DNA of 64,000 nt from Brevipalpus yothersi. Its lineage: Eukaryota > Arthropoda > Arachnida > Trombidiformes > Tenuipalpidae. Positions 46,934 to 59,896 of the stretch are shown here, in pieces. Position 1 is the first letter of the stretch, and the number at the start of each line of letters is the position of its first letter. Location of the stretch: NCBI GenBank assembly GCA_003956705.1, contig QZCP01000190.1:62001-126000 (forward strand), given 5' to 3'. The position numbers and the translations under genes were made by a program. A model generated the notes under the pieces. It did not search any database and had not been told where the DNA came from. It saw only the letters and a program-made list of their open reading frames with translations.

Positions 46934-49900
46934 ATGACAGGAATCAGTGGCACATTCTCATCACAATGTTCCACTTCGGGACTGGGCTCAAGTACATCAT
47001 CGTCTACATCGGGTGTCGGTAATAATAATGGCCAGAGTACTGTCAACACATCCAATCCGATTGATTCCAATATTGGCCAACTGAGTCGTACCAATTTGTA
47101 CATTAAAGGTTTGTCACCCAATACCAATGATAAAGATTTGTACTCTCTATGTATCCCGTACGGCAAGATCATATCAACCAAAGCTATACTGGACAAGAAT
47201 ACCAATAAATGTAAAGGTTATGGATTTGTGGACTTTGAATCGCCCATGTCTGCTGAACAGGCGGTTAAACATTTATTGACTCGAGGAATTCAGGCTCAAA
47301 TGGCCAAGGTAGGTTTGACATCCGATAAACAAACATCTCGCCACTTGTAAATCACCATCTTTCATATTCACCTACACATTCTCCTCCCCACCATGTATAC
47401 TCATACATACACTTACATATACATACATACATACATACATGCATACACACACTAAATGACCAAAGAAAAAGAACCTAATCCATGGGCTTTCCTCACCCTT
47501 TTCCCTTTGACAACCTTACATAACTCTGATTCGAGGTTCACACACTTGCACATACTTGAACATAACCGCTGGAAGATATGTATCCATGTGTGTGTATGTA
47601 TGTGCCAGTGTCTGTGTATGTATTTATGTCCATTGTCTTTATGTTCTAATCCTTCTTCAACTTCGGTGCTGTCAAAATTTTCTTACACTAAACAGCCCCG
47701 CTTACCGGTTGTCCCAAGGCTCTCCATCTTCAAGCTCTCAATAATGATATCGCTTCCTCTTTTCCTCTTTCTTTCTCTCTATCTCTATCTCTTCTCTCTT
47801 TCTTTCTCCACCCTATCTCCTTGAAATGGTGTCTAGTCAAATTATCACTCTCCGTTTATTTTCTCTTCTTTTTTGCCGCTATTATTACGACTAGATTTCG
47901 ATAAATTTTAACCTCTCTCATCTTCTTCTAATGTTTGAGGCTGATCCTTATTATCAATCTTATCTCTCCATTTATGCTTATCACAAATTTAACTCCTTTC
48001 CTCCCTCTATCTTTATCTCCACTTTGGTGCCCTATGATTTTTGATTCTCTCCTTTCCATTTCGATAACTCTCAGCTTCCAAATCAACCACATTTCTTTTC
48101 CTGGCGACTCTTACACAATCACAGTTATCATTCCCTCATCTCTATCCTTTTACGCTCACCTTGCTTATAGAAAATGATCGTGATCAAATCATATTCATAC
48201 GGGCTACTCCCGGTGTTTTTTACAACTTCGTTCTCTTTTACACTCTTTTACTCTTTTACCCTTTACCTCTCTCTATCATCTTACTTTTTTTCTACATCTT
48301 CCTCTTCATCTTTCACTTTATCTTTCTCTCTCTTTCTCTATCTCTCTCTTCCTTCCTTCCTTTTCTTTTTCCTCACCTTCATTTTTCTATCTAGTGCACC
48401 GATACGAGTCGAGGCAAAAATGCTCCTCAAATCTCTTCGAATTCGATCGCTAATTATGCTGCTGTTACAAGTAATTCCAATGCTGTCGCCTCTAATTCTT
48501 CTGTCTTCACTTCAAACAGATCATCGGTGAGCGAGATGATGATTTAGGCATGATTCTTTCGAGAATATTTGCCCTCATTCTCTTTACACACACACACACA
48601 CACATACTTACACAAAAAATCGACCAACCTTTTAACTGTGAATCACATTTCGAATGTGACTTGACAGTCTATCCTCATTCAATTCTCATACTCGGAAAGA
48701 TTTCTTTCCTTCTTCCATTCAAACCTGCTCTGCTTAACCTTACACTCTCCTCAGATAATTTAATCACTCATTTCTAGAGATTTTAATGTTCTTTTTCGCC
48801 AACTTATATCGAGCATGGATTTGTTACGCTCAGGAATACCCTCGTTTTAACATCCGATACCTTCTATCCTCAAGCTTCGTTCCAGTTCATCACCCGATCC
48901 TCAAGTTGATTCTAGTCTATTTCTAATGATTCTTAACAGTTTCCTCGCTTCCTTATGTCCAGTAGTGAACACACCTCCATTCTGAACCTGCGGTTAGATT
49001 CCATAGTTGACCGGCATGGCAATTATAGCTTGTCTGTCTGAATGCTTCCTACTTTATCCCCTCTAACATGCAATTTTTTGTGCTGCAACTCATTCTGGTG
49101 GAGAGATGCAAATCATTTGGGACATCACTGTGAAAATTCTAAACTTTTTGATGAGAATTTGCTCTCACCTTTATACTGAGTCAGATAGATTCAGATCTTA
49201 TACTAGTGGCCATCAATGAATTTGCATCTTCAATCCAAGCAAACCCTCATGGCTACCTCTCTTAACTATTCGAAAATATTTTTTATTCCTGCTTTTGTGT
49301 GATATAAGGCCAAATTACTAACCTTTTCTTTCTCATTTTTCCCTCTTCTTCTCTTTCTTTCGGTACACTTTTCTGTGTCATCAACATGTTTTTATCATCA
49401 ATTTCCACCGCATCACAGCAACAAGAGCAAGACCCAACCAATCTTTATATTGCTAACCTTCCTAGTTACATGACTGAGAACGAATTAGAAACCATGCTCA
49501 GCCCGCATGGTTCGGTCATTTCTACGCGGATACTTCGAGATGTTTTAAATCAACCACGTGGAGTTGGCTTTGCTCGAATGGAGTCCAAAGAGAAATGCGA
49601 TTTTATAATTCAGCACTTCAATGGCAAATTATTGCCTGGTTGCAAGGAGCCGTTGTTGGTTAAATTTGCAGATGGAGGTAACAAGAAGAAAAGTCAGAAC
49701 AAGAACGATAATCGTTGGAGAGAAACGGGCAACGAGCAACTCGCTGCGTATGCATATGCCCCGGATCAATCCAGCATCACCCAGAACGGAGGAGTAGGTG
49801 CCCCATCAATGATGCCAAACATGACTTCACCGGCGGCTGGATATCATCATCCCCATCATCAAAGACAATATGATCGATGCGCTTTTGTACCCAGTTCAGC

Positions 49901-50327
49901 CGCTGCCGTAGCAGCTATACAAGCCGCTGCAGCCACTCAATGGATGCATCCCGGGGCCCAAACTCAATATCATCTGGTTCCACCTCCAGGTCATTTACAG
50001 TCCACTCCGCAGGTCATGCAGCCACAGCCAATCAATTTAAATGCATCACATTTTAGCACTTTGATGCCCCAAATAACAGCTTCTATGGGCCAACTCCAAC
50101 TACAAAGTCATCCATACATGGGAGCACCGCAGGCTGCATATGCAGCCAGTGCAGCCTCTGGCTTGTATGCAACTGCTCGCACTGGACCTGTTATACAACA
50201 AATGGCCCTAGCTGAGCCAGGAAATGTCAATCCTAATCCTAATAATTCACAATCAATTGGACCCGGCGATGATCTTGGGCAAAATAAGACTGGTCACCAC
50301 CATCAAGTTGGATATCAACCTAAATGA
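46934..50327 (+). CDS. shep: RBMS/alan shepard-type RNA-binding protein (two RRMs)
   Basis: Single-stranded nucleic-acid binding protein of the RBMS/MSSP family; in flies shep acts in neuronal RNA regulation. Exons 46934-47308, cassette 48395-48526 and 49419-50327; 471 residues with the cassette, 427 without, both in frame. RRM1 has RNP2 'LYIKGL' and RNP1 'KGYGFVDF' with 'ILDKNTNKCKGYG'. RRM2 has 'LYIANL' and 'RGVGFARM' plus 'STRILRDVLNQPRGVG' and 'EPLLVKFADGGNKKK'. The C-terminus is Ala/Gln/Pro-rich and ends 'GYQPK', like family C-termini. The 44-residue cassette is inserted exactly between RRM1 'QAQMAK' and RRM2 'QQEQDPTN', which are adjacent in relatives; it is Ser/Asn/Ala-rich. The ATG at 46934 directly follows CCCCCAG, so an earlier exon may add N-terminal sequence. 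Confidence 0.92.
47309..48394. other. RBMS/shep intron, pyrimidine-rich
   Basis: About 1.1 kb intron with GTAGGT donor. It includes an (ACAT)n run near 47421-47440 and very C/T-rich sequence before the cassette acceptor TCTATCTAG. Confidence 0.75.
48527..49418. other. RBMS/shep intron downstream of cassette exon
   Basis: About 890 bp intron with GTGAGC donor, a (CA)n run at 48587-48604, and a C/T-rich tract ending in CATCACAG. No nested gene seen. Confidence 0.75.
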
Positions 50328-53181
50328 GAATAATTTTCGTCTAAGGTTGATAATTGAAGTATATAATTATTTCGTAATCATGAAAATCATCTCATCATCT
50401 TCGATGGTATTGGAAGATAAAATTTCTGGACTAAAAATGGCCACTTTGAAAACGAAAAGAAAACCCAACGCGAAAAACTACACACCACAAAACTTTTACC
50501 ACAAAAGGACAAAAAAATCTTTCACGCTCCCTCCTTTCTCTATCTCTCTCTTTCTGTCTTACCCCTTTTTCATTCTTTCCTTTTCTCGGTCTTTGGGTGC
50601 ATTCAAGAGGCTTTTCGACCTCCAAATGATCCAAGATCACTCGGTCATTCATTGTAAGATGAAAAATTCATCAATTTCTCCATTGATTTTTTGCTTCTTT
50701 TCTCATCACACCAAGATGTTTCCAAATCGTTGGAGACACCATTTTCATCATTTTTCACCAATTTCTCTCTCTTTCTCCATTCATCATCTCAGCATCCCGC
50801 ATCTTGAAGCTTCTTCTTTCCTCTTGGTTTCCTCTCCTGCGTCCTAATGGGACACAATTCTCGTTCTTTGTTTCCGATCCACCTGATAACCGTTGTATCC
50901 ATCCCTCCCTGCCCTACCCTATCCTGTTAGACATCGGCAAGTTTTCTTAATTATTTAAATTGTAATTGCCCTTGTCGATTGATAACTCTGTTGCAAGGCC
51001 CTTAAATCCCTGTCTCCTTCCCTTGCTCTGTCTGCCCATGCAGCTTTGTTCATAAGGGCGAGCTTTTCCCTTTCTCCTTCTCATTAGCCTTTCCACCTGT
51101 CCCTCAATCTTTTTTTTGCGAATTCGATTTCTCTACTCGAATCGATGCTCTCATAATTTCTTCCAGAATATGGACCCGATTAAAATTCGTGGCCATAGTC
51201 TTCGGTGATGAAAATAGATGAAATTTTCTCAGTGGACCTTAGAGTCCGATTATTTATTAGAGTAATGATCGAATTTTCTCGAATTAGTTCAATGAAAAAG
51301 GTTATCCCGTTTTCTATCCTTTCTAATTTTCTTTAATCCTTCCATCTTTCTCTCTCTTTCTCTTTCTATGAAGAAAAAACAAATCAGTTCCTTTGTTGAT
51401 TTTTGCTTTCTCAATCCTCACAAGACCGCTTGAGAGATAAGTCGGAGGCATATGGCAAAGCAGTCTCACCGTTTAACAACAGACAAAGTAGAACAACTCT
51501 CCTCAACTCTTATTATCAACAGCCTATTTCATGTCTCAGGGTCGGTCGACCGATTGTCACTTCAACAACTCCACCAACAACAGCAACAACAACATTGACA
51601 TTCCTACCTTCCATTTGATGACCATACCCTAGCCGTCTAGACGTAATCAACTGATTTAAAGAGTATCCTTAAAAAAAATTTGATGCAGGCTATTATCAAA
51701 TTTTGTTCATCTATCCTCCCCCCTTCTCTCTCTCTTTCTCTTCCACTCTCTTGCCGGTAAAGCCAGTGAAGTGGGAGAGATGCTGAGAGAGAAGTCAACC
51801 AAGGAATCACCCACAAATGGTTTGGATCGAATACTATGAGACCTCTGTTCACTGAGACAAAATTATTTTAATAACTTTTATATGATTTTGATTTGCTGCC
51901 TCGAGATGCTTTATTAACAACCTTTTCTGAGAATTATTTCCTTTCTCTCTCCTTCTTTCGCTTTACATTTTTTATCTACACCGGTATGTGTCTGTTTTAC
52001 AGCTGAAACAAAACAGAATCGACTCAATGGAGCTCCTATGTTTGACCTGAAAGTGAGTCTCACTCATTTTGCCTCCCCTTTTCCAGCATTCAAGCCACAG
52101 CTAGCTGCGGTTCAAGCTCCCATGGAATGTGGCTGGCGAAGCCACCTTGAGAGAAAGAGAAACACAGAGAAAGAAAGAGAGACCCTGTGTATAACAAGAG
52201 AAATAGGACATGCTTTATCGATCCCGGACTTTGGGTGCATCAAGTTGAGAGAAAGAGAGAGATGAAAACTCGGTCAAAGGTTTCCCTCGTTCTTATATTT
52301 TCATCAATGATGCTTCGAGAGCTGAACTTCTCTCCATCCACCTACTGATAGCTTCTCATCTCTATTCTACGATGGAGAGAGACTATGTGCCAAGAAGTAG
52401 TCATATTTTTGATTTCTAGTTCGATATGTTGAATAGTTCTCAACTGAATACCCAGTCTTGAGAGTTTTAATTAGAAAAAGAAAGAAAGAAAGAAAAAGAA
52501 GATCATTTAGCCGGTTCTTTTCTTCGCGTTCATGGAGTTTCCCATGAAGAGGAAGATGACACCCACTCGATCGAGTGCCAGAAAGATGATATGTAGAGTG
52601 GCTACGTATGAATGATTAAGATAAGCATAATTGGCCAATAAGAAGAAAAATGGAAGTAGTTGGAATGTCTATTAGTATTCTGTTAATTCTTGATTGCTTG
52701 ATTTGTTTTCCCAAAATTGTGTCAGCAGAGTAGAAACAAGCTCACGAGATGTCTGATCGTTGTCTGAGCTCTTCACTGAGAAGCTTTTCCTTGTCTCTCT
52801 CTCTTTCTCTCTTTCTTCTTATTTACCGAGAGGCTGGCTGATTCGAAAATTAAGGAGCCAAGAAGTGTATTGAAACGAGATCCACTTTCTCATTTCTGGT
52901 TTCTCACATGGCCTATGGCTGGGGAAATCAGGGAGAATTGACTCCTCAATTTGAAATACGATTTTAGAAAATTTAAAATAGCTCCCCTCCTCAAGGTCTG
53001 TCAGCTTTACTGTGGGGTCGATAATTTCTCGAAGAAATGATGGTGTTCTCATCTCGAATAACATGAAAATGCTTGAGAAGATCCATGAAAAGAAAACAAT
53101 ATTGCCCAACTCAAGTGTCATGAGTGATTGTCCGTTGTGTAATGATCTTCATGATCAGTGAATGTGTTAATTGTATGTATA

Positions 53182-53186
<5 letters not shown>

Positions 53187-53247
<61 letters not shown>
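53187..53247. repeat. (CT)n microsatellite
   Basis: About 60 bp of pure CT repeat followed by a short CA run. Confidence 0.95.
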
Positions 53248-53251
<4 letters not shown>

Positions 53252-53816
53252 ACACACATACACCGTGTATAGAACGCAAGACAATGTACAGTGAGCGAGT
53301 TGTTCATCAGCAAGTTTTATTTGTCAATTCTGATAAGATAGATAATGGAGAAAAAAATTCTCTCAAACACTTCATTTCATCATGAATATGCAACAATCCG
53401 AGTAAAGCAAGCTAAATTATAGATCTCATGTGATTTGACCTCTCATATTGATCATCGCTCCCAATCATTTGATCGTTGGCAACGTGACAAATGAGAAAGG
53501 AAGGAAGAAAGGAAGAAAGAGAGAGAGAGACAGAGATGATCAAGAACGTTATCTGTCGATCAAACACTCGGAATAGTTGAGCCAACACAGCAGAGTGTTC
53601 TCACACAGCTTCGATTTTGAATTCAATCAAGATTAATGATTAGATTCGGCATCAAATCAGAATTTGGATTAAACACATGTGAGGAGAAGAGATAAACCAA
53701 TATAAAACAGGAAAAAGTGTGTACCCGTAATCCGTTTTTCATTTCAAATGTAACTTTGTCAGTAAGCCTAGATTCCAAGAATCATCAACTGTAAGCTATT
53801 ATGTTTTTCCTCTTTC

Positions 53817-53826
<10 letters not shown>

Positions 53827-53889
<63 letters not shown>
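53827..53889. repeat. (CT)n microsatellite
   Basis: About 62 bp of pure CT repeat preceded by C/T-rich sequence. Confidence 0.95.
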
Positions 53890-53892
<3 letters not shown>

Positions 53893-54464
53893 CTCTTTCT
53901 CCTATTTTCTGGCTTTTTTGAATTATTTCCCCAAGATAATTTGGTAATAATATCATCAGTAGAGTTCACTAAATCATAGGAAATGACTTGTTTTTCTTCC
54001 TTGCAAATAAAATGCTCTCTCTCAACGAATGGAGGGACGTTTTTTTCTGGAATTCATCTTGTTCGTCATACTGCCAACAATGTCAATCTTGTACACGTTT
54101 GTTTGCTAGATTTAAACTTGACTCTGTTTTATTCTCTCCAAAATAAGTTGGCAAATGAGCGCATCAGGTCAAAGTAATTATAGCTTACAGATGCTACACA
54201 CAGCGGCAGTGGTAATGTGAAGCAGAAGAAGAGAAAGAAAGAATCGAATGAACTGATCTGATTTTGTCCGAAAAGTTTGCCTTCAATTTGAAATTTAACA
54301 CAACTTTTCGAATAAAAATCTTTTTGGTGATGACTCAGATGATCATAATACTAACAAGTAAGTATGTAATATGAGAATTATCTCACATTGGTGTCTGGAA
54401 AGATTTTCTTTCAACCCTTTCGGCAACTTTCTGTCCGATCATTCCTCTAACCAGAACGGAGACA

Positions 54465-54469
<5 letters not shown>

Positions 54470-54503
<34 letters not shown>
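54470..54503. repeat. (CT)n microsatellite
   Basis: About 34 bp of CT repeat. Confidence 0.9.
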
Positions 54504-54506
<3 letters not shown>

Positions 54507-57500
54507 CATCCTTCAAAGATTCACTTGATAGTTACAGATATCACCAACGTTATTGCATCATTTTCTAACAGAGTGTTTCGTTATTTTGTAGCGAAAGCTA
54601 TACATCTCTCAGAAGGTTGATGAAATTCTCGGAATCAATTATCTCTCTTTTCGATGTAGACTGTGCACCTCATCAACTAATCAGTGTGAGAAAGGAGAAA
54701 GAAATCTTGATTAGCTTGAAGTTTGATTATCAGTAAAGAGCCATGAAAACAAACATGTGTGTCATCATCTGCGGTCTATACAGCCTGTACTTTAGTTGGC
54801 TTAAGATAAAGTCCACCGCAAAAGGGAACAAAGTGGCAGCCGAAAAACATGATACAGTGTAGGTGAAGATTGACCTCAGCTACCTATGACCTTCCATAGC
54901 CTTTGACCTGTATATTTCTCCAAAATTTTCTGAGAACTGCTGTAGCATTCAACACAAATACACGAGAAAAATTTTTGACCAAGGAAAGGGTCCAATCGTG
55001 TATAGAACAATCAGAAGTGTACAATTAAGTAGGATTAAAATTTGGAAAGCTCGAGGAAGGAAAATTTAGAGAGAAGAGCGAGAAAGTTTTAGACAGGAGG
55101 ATGTCAAGCTATCAATATGTATTCAATAATCACTCAGCAAAGAGATTGGTCTTGGAATTAGGCACAAGGATTGACTGTTGATTGAATCCATCATGTTAAA
55201 CAGGAAGCGAGAAGGCTTATTTTCAGAATATGTGTGTGTATTCATGAACGTAAAAAACTCGAGTCATTCTACATTCTTGCTGAAAGATCTTACCGATCGT
55301 AGATACATACGATTCAGTGTAATGGAAATCGAAGATATTCGATTTTTTCCCATAGCAATCATGTAGAAAAAAAAGTTGCAATTGCAACTTCCGTGAATCA
55401 GCCTCTTTTTTGGCAATCGTTGATCGATTCATATCGGATTTATGAATAGGAAGTCTTGGAAGTATCGTTCTCGTGCCCCTTTGAGCTACACTAATACACT
55501 AATACACACTTTACATTACATGCAATCATTTGTACTGATAATGAAAGAAAGAAAATCAAAACACCATGATCATCGACCGCAGTGGTAGCAATTTAGAGGA
55601 AGCAATTTTGGCCATATGAAATGCATACATTGAATCTACTTATGAAAAAAACAAACCAATTATAATCATGCTAATTAACCTGATCAGACTTTTCGTGTTC
55701 TTTTTCCATTCGTCTTGAGAATCAGTCTGGTAACGAAAATTCTCATTTGATTGAATCTCATTTGATTCCAAGTTGTTTTCAAGCTTTCTACATGTAAGCT
55801 TATGATTCATTTTTCTAATCTTCAACAAAGCTTAAGATTTGCCAGTTTTACAGATTTCAATACAATTTCGTCATAACCATTATTTTGGCATAAATTGCAT
55901 AAACAATTATGAGTTATCATTCATTTTTGCATGGAAAGGTTTACATCAGAAGTGATGATAATTTCTCGAGTATCGAGATCTCAGACACTTCGCGAAGATA
56001 AACCGAAATACACAGCAACTGTAATTATGAAGTGGATATCAGTATGAAAATGATTTGATCAATTTTCACAGAAGGATCTATTTTCCATGGTCTTTTATTT
56101 CATTCCCAATGAATTGGATGTAATCTGGAGGAGATTGATAATTACTGACGATGAGAGAGAAAGATAAGGATCACGACAACAGAGCATATGTTGGCCAACT
56201 TAATTAATAGGGTTGAATCAGTGTTAAGGCTAATACCCTCACATCGTTGCGATGTGGTGGGCAGATGATCTGATTGTCAATGCTAATTTTGGTGATTCAA
56301 TATTTTTCTCACAGAAACTTGATCACAAGTCTTCACAGCTTCATAAATGGATCGAAATTCTTCGTCAAAAAAAGAATCAGAAAAAAAATTCAGGAATTAT
56401 CAGTCTATGTTGAAACTTCTCCTGATTATCTCTGAATTGTTAGTGACGCCTCCCGACTTAAATGATGAAGACATTTTTTCTGATTTTTTCGTTCCCTTAT
56501 TCCAAAGGTGAGAAGCTGATGAATTGGGAAGGGTTGATACGACTTCCTCGAAATTTGATATCAACACCGAATATTATCATTACCTATTGGTTGATCGACT
56601 AGGTATCATCAACAGCTGTTAGAGAAGGCCAAAGACTTTGACCGTGTAACATGAAGAACATCTTCAATTACCAATAAACACAAGCTGCATCATGTTGCCG
56701 ATCATAATTGATCGATCGAGAGATATTTTAACCACATGTACCATGAGAGGAGCTAACAAAGCAATTGACACTTACCAGCATGACTGATGATAACAATCAG
56801 AGAAAGAGAAAGAGAGAGAGAGAAAAGCTTGAATCGTCTACTTATTAATAACCATGTGAAATTTCTGATTGAGATGTGCTGATTCAATTAAACACATGAG
56901 AAGTGAGAGGAAGAAAAAAGTAGCGATAAATAAATCAATTAGTGAAAAAAAAATATTTACACACACATAGGTTTTCGGAGGATAGAAATGTTTCCATTTC
57001 ACAAAATCTTTATTCAATTTTTTTTTTCATTTTCTTTGCAACCTTTCATTGATCAACATTCCATAAATATAAACTTTACTCTTTTCATAGACTCTTATTC
57101 AACTCATTAACCATCTTTTATCATAATACCATTCTCTTTTCTCTGTGTATATACAAGTAGTCACTCTCTTTCAATATATCGTTCATATCCTTAGATAAAT
57201 GTACAAATTTTTTGTGTTAATCAAAATGATCAAAAAAGGAAAAGAGAGAGAGAGAGAGAGCAAAAGTGAGAGAGAAAGATTATGGGTTAAGTAACACATA
57301 TACAATATAGGACAAAAAGTAAGAATCTTCGGTATAAACATTAAGTAAGATGAATCCAATGTTCAGAGAGGTGGCCATGACAGTATTGATACCTGAAGAT
57401 GAAGATGAAGATGATCCAAAATAAACCGATGATGATTATGACGATGGCTGTGAGTGGAGATGAGCTTCATCATTGAAGACATAAGAGAAGAGACACAAGA

Positions 57501-57683
57501 AGCCATCCATTTGTAGTTAAACTGACGATCTTGACATCGGATAAACTCTCGAATCATTCAGATGAGACGCACAATCGGAGAGAGAGAGTAATAATAAATA
57601 ATAATCCCATTTTTCCAGTGAAATGAGATCAAATGTTTACATATATATCAGGATGAATGTTTGAATATTTATATATATGTACA

Positions 57684-57935
57684 TTAAAATTTAGTTGGAG
57701 GCAATATTTGTTCGATAGAGCCAGTGTTCATGTGTCCAACGTTGACCAACGGATCAAGTGGAGCACATGTACAATTCAGATCTTTCATAAAATTACGATC
57801 GAACATTGTGTCGTTGATTTTAAGAATTATCACTAATATCACTAGTGTAATAATGAGCAATATCAAGAGCCGATAAGCGGTCTTGAATGCCAGTGATGTT
57901 GAAGAAGATGTTCCAGCATCCTGTGAACTTGTCAT
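57684..57935 (-). CDS. Hypothetical small single-pass membrane protein
   Basis: ORF of 83 residues with an ATG start; no family recognised. A polar Ser/Thr-rich N-terminus with Lys18 and Arg22 precedes one strong hydrophobic segment (about residues 23-39, 'LLILLIITLVILVIILKI'). A 44-residue tail follows with two N-glycosylation sequons (NDT near 41, NCT near 54) and two Cys. By the positive-inside rule it would be a type II protein with the tail outside the cytosol. It could also be the last exon of a longer gene: AG acceptor candidates exist shortly upstream. Real coding is plausible from the topology but unproven. Confidence 0.45.
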   Translation of the reverse strand: MTSSQDAGTSSSTSLAFKTAYRLLILLIITLVILVIILKINDTMFDRNFMKDLNCTCAPLDPLVNVGHMNTGSIEQILPPTKF

Positions 57936-59485
57936 ATTGAAACGTAACGTATATCAGTATTTAGATATGGAATAAATTGAATGTTGATAAGATGGTCGAT
58001 CAAAAATCGTCTCACAAGATGATGTGTTGATCGATCATTTACCGATAGGTATTGGCACAATGGTGATGATGTATAATCAAGTGAATCAGGGTGCATTCGA
58101 TGGCAATCGAAGGTTTATACGGTGAATTGAATCAACAATGTGTGTGTGTATCAATGAGATTAACAGAACTTGAACAGAAAACAATGTGTCCAACGAATGA
58201 ATCCCTACTACCATGAAACAAATTGGAGTGGTTGATGAGGTGATCGGAAGAGATTCTGGTTGATGGAAATATTTTTTTGTCGAAAATAATAATATTCACA
58301 AAGATGATGAAAATTTTCACTTTTTTCGTTGCTTTCCAAGAGGCAAAAAAAACAGTTATTCACACACACACGAGCAAGAGTGAGGAACACTTGCAAATGA
58401 TGAGAGCAAGTATCCAAAAAAAGCAAAGACACAGAACACAGAGTAAGGAATACTTCGAAGTGGCGCTGGCTATGAGAACAGTTCTAAAACGGTTCTTTGT
58501 TCGATTCTCTATCAAGGTCGAGATGCGTTCAGATTCGAGAGGAGAAAGAAGAGAGAAGAGATACTATTCCAATTGAACGTGATATCGAACACACTCTGAT
58601 CAGAAAGTGGTAACAATCCAAAGTATTGAGGTAGAGAAACTGATTGATTTTGGGTAAATATTTTAGGTAAAAAGGAGTGAGATGGAGTGAGAATAAGAGA
58701 GAGACAGAGATGAGAAATGTGTTTTATGGATATTTTTCGTCTGAAAAATATTTTTCTCGGTTCCTCTGGAACGTCTCCACTCCTCGAAGATAAAACAGAA
58801 TGAGCGAGAATCTCTCTGCGAGATTGGCGAGTTAAACGAATCTAGTCTGCTCTCAGAGCATGCCAAGTATGTGTGGTACATGATCATGATCCACATTCAC
58901 TTTTGGTGGCGGCATCTTACCATGGTAATTATGGTTACCTCTGTGTATGGCCACGGGCCAATGTCTATGGCAAGTGGGTGGAGAGGAGGATCGAAGTGGG
59001 ACTTTCAAATCGTAACTGATTTCGATTTCGATTTGGGAAAATCTATTGATGTCCATCGGGCTAGTTGGCGTATTATGATCACCATCAACAAATTGGGTAT
59101 GCTTAATAGGATAGAGCCGAGGAATAATTATTTGATCGTGAAATGATGATGACGATGAAACGAGATTGGAAAATCTTTTTTTCGAAATGATATGGATTTT
59201 TATCAGACCATGATTTAGAGAGAAAGGACAAGTTCCGGAAGAAACTATCAAGATAAAATTAAGTGTAATTTGAGATATTTTTTTTTTGGTTGAATTTTTT
59301 AATGAAAGAGGAAGAGAAAGAGGGAGATTTTTCTGAATAAATTTACAGATTGCATTACAAATATGGATCAGTGTTGATGAGCACATAGAACGCAGTGACT
59401 CGTTTTGGACATGGTGAATAAAATGCAAAATGAATGCCCATCACACATTTTGGCGTGTATACATGCGAAAATCGAATAAATATTT
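57936..59485. other. Intergenic region, no confident gene
   Basis: 1.5 kb between the small membrane-protein ORF and MED10. A 191-codon minus-strand frame at 58853-59428 is open but starts without convincing context and shows no domain; it was not accepted. No RNA gene or repeat array seen. Confidence 0.45.
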
Positions 59486-59896
59486 TCATGATGTTCTCTC
59501 ATCTCCTCTGATTGCTCGATATTTGGCCATCTCATTTGGAAATACTTTACTCAATTCAATCAACAGGATAGCTTTAAAGCGTTTATAAGCATCTATTTTT
59601 CCCTTGAGCAATTCGTTCTTATTTAAAGCTTTCTCCATACAATCTTTAATAAATATCTGTGGATTACCACCTTGATCAATATAATTGAACACCTCCAAGG
59701 GCACTTGTATATCGGGAATCTGATCTTTATGGGTGTCTATTTCTCGTAATGATGATACAATCTGATTTATCTTTGTATTCAAAACAGTTTGACCCTGCGG
59801 CTGAAAATCGGACACTATGATCCCCAATTGGCGAAGATTTTCAATCAGCATTTCCAATTGTGACTCGAGATGCTCTAAACTGGATGATGATGACAT
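59486..59896 (-). CDS. MED10: Mediator complex subunit 10
   Basis: Subunit of the Mediator middle module that links activators to RNA polymerase II. Intronless ORF of 136 residues, the usual length of the family. Near-continuous family similarity: 'LESQLEMLIENLRQLGIIVS' (the hallmark N-terminal helix), 'DFQPQGQTVLNTKINQIV', 'IPDIQVPLEVFNYIDQGGNP', 'CMEKALNKNELLKGKIDAYK', and the C-terminal 'IELSKVFPNEMAKYRAIRG'. The start ATG at 59894-59896 gives a short Ser-rich leader before the first helix. No odd features. Confidence 0.97.
   Translation of the reverse strand: MSSSSSLEHLESQLEMLIENLRQLGIIVSDFQPQGQTVLNTKINQIVSSLREIDTHKDQIPDIQVPLEVFNYIDQGGNPQIFIKDCMEKALNKNELLKGKIDAYKRFKAILLIELSKVFPNEMAKYRAIRGDERTS

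Larger units (their letters stand above)
50328..57683. other. 7-kb gene-poor region with several (CT)n tracts
   Basis: No recognised gene. The first kilobase probably holds the RBMS/shep 3' UTR. Weak coding-like exon candidates lie at about 51403-51618 and at 52003-52051 (flanked by TTTTACAG and GTGAGT), with no family identity. Microsatellites are at 53187-53247, 53827-53889 and 54470-54503. A short hairpin (CACATCG-TTG-CGATGTG) is near 56241-56257. The remainder is AT-rich with many GA/CT-rich patches. Confidence 0.5.

Noticed and set aside
48174..48530. 118-codon plus-strand ORF
   Set aside because: Covers the C/T-rich intron and the cassette exon in the wrong frame.
50224..50847. 207-codon plus-strand ORF
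   Set aside because: Overlaps the end of the RBMS/shep coding region in another frame and runs into C/T-rich 3' UTR; composition reflects the repeats.
56241..56257. Short hairpin CACATCG-TTG-CGATGTG
   Set aside because: Only 7 bp perfect stem and no flanking structure; may be chance.
58853..59428. 191-codon minus-strand ORF upstream of MED10
   Set aside because: No domain, low-complexity Ser/His segments, no clear start context. Possible donor-like GTAAG sites near 58916 were noted but no partner exon was found.
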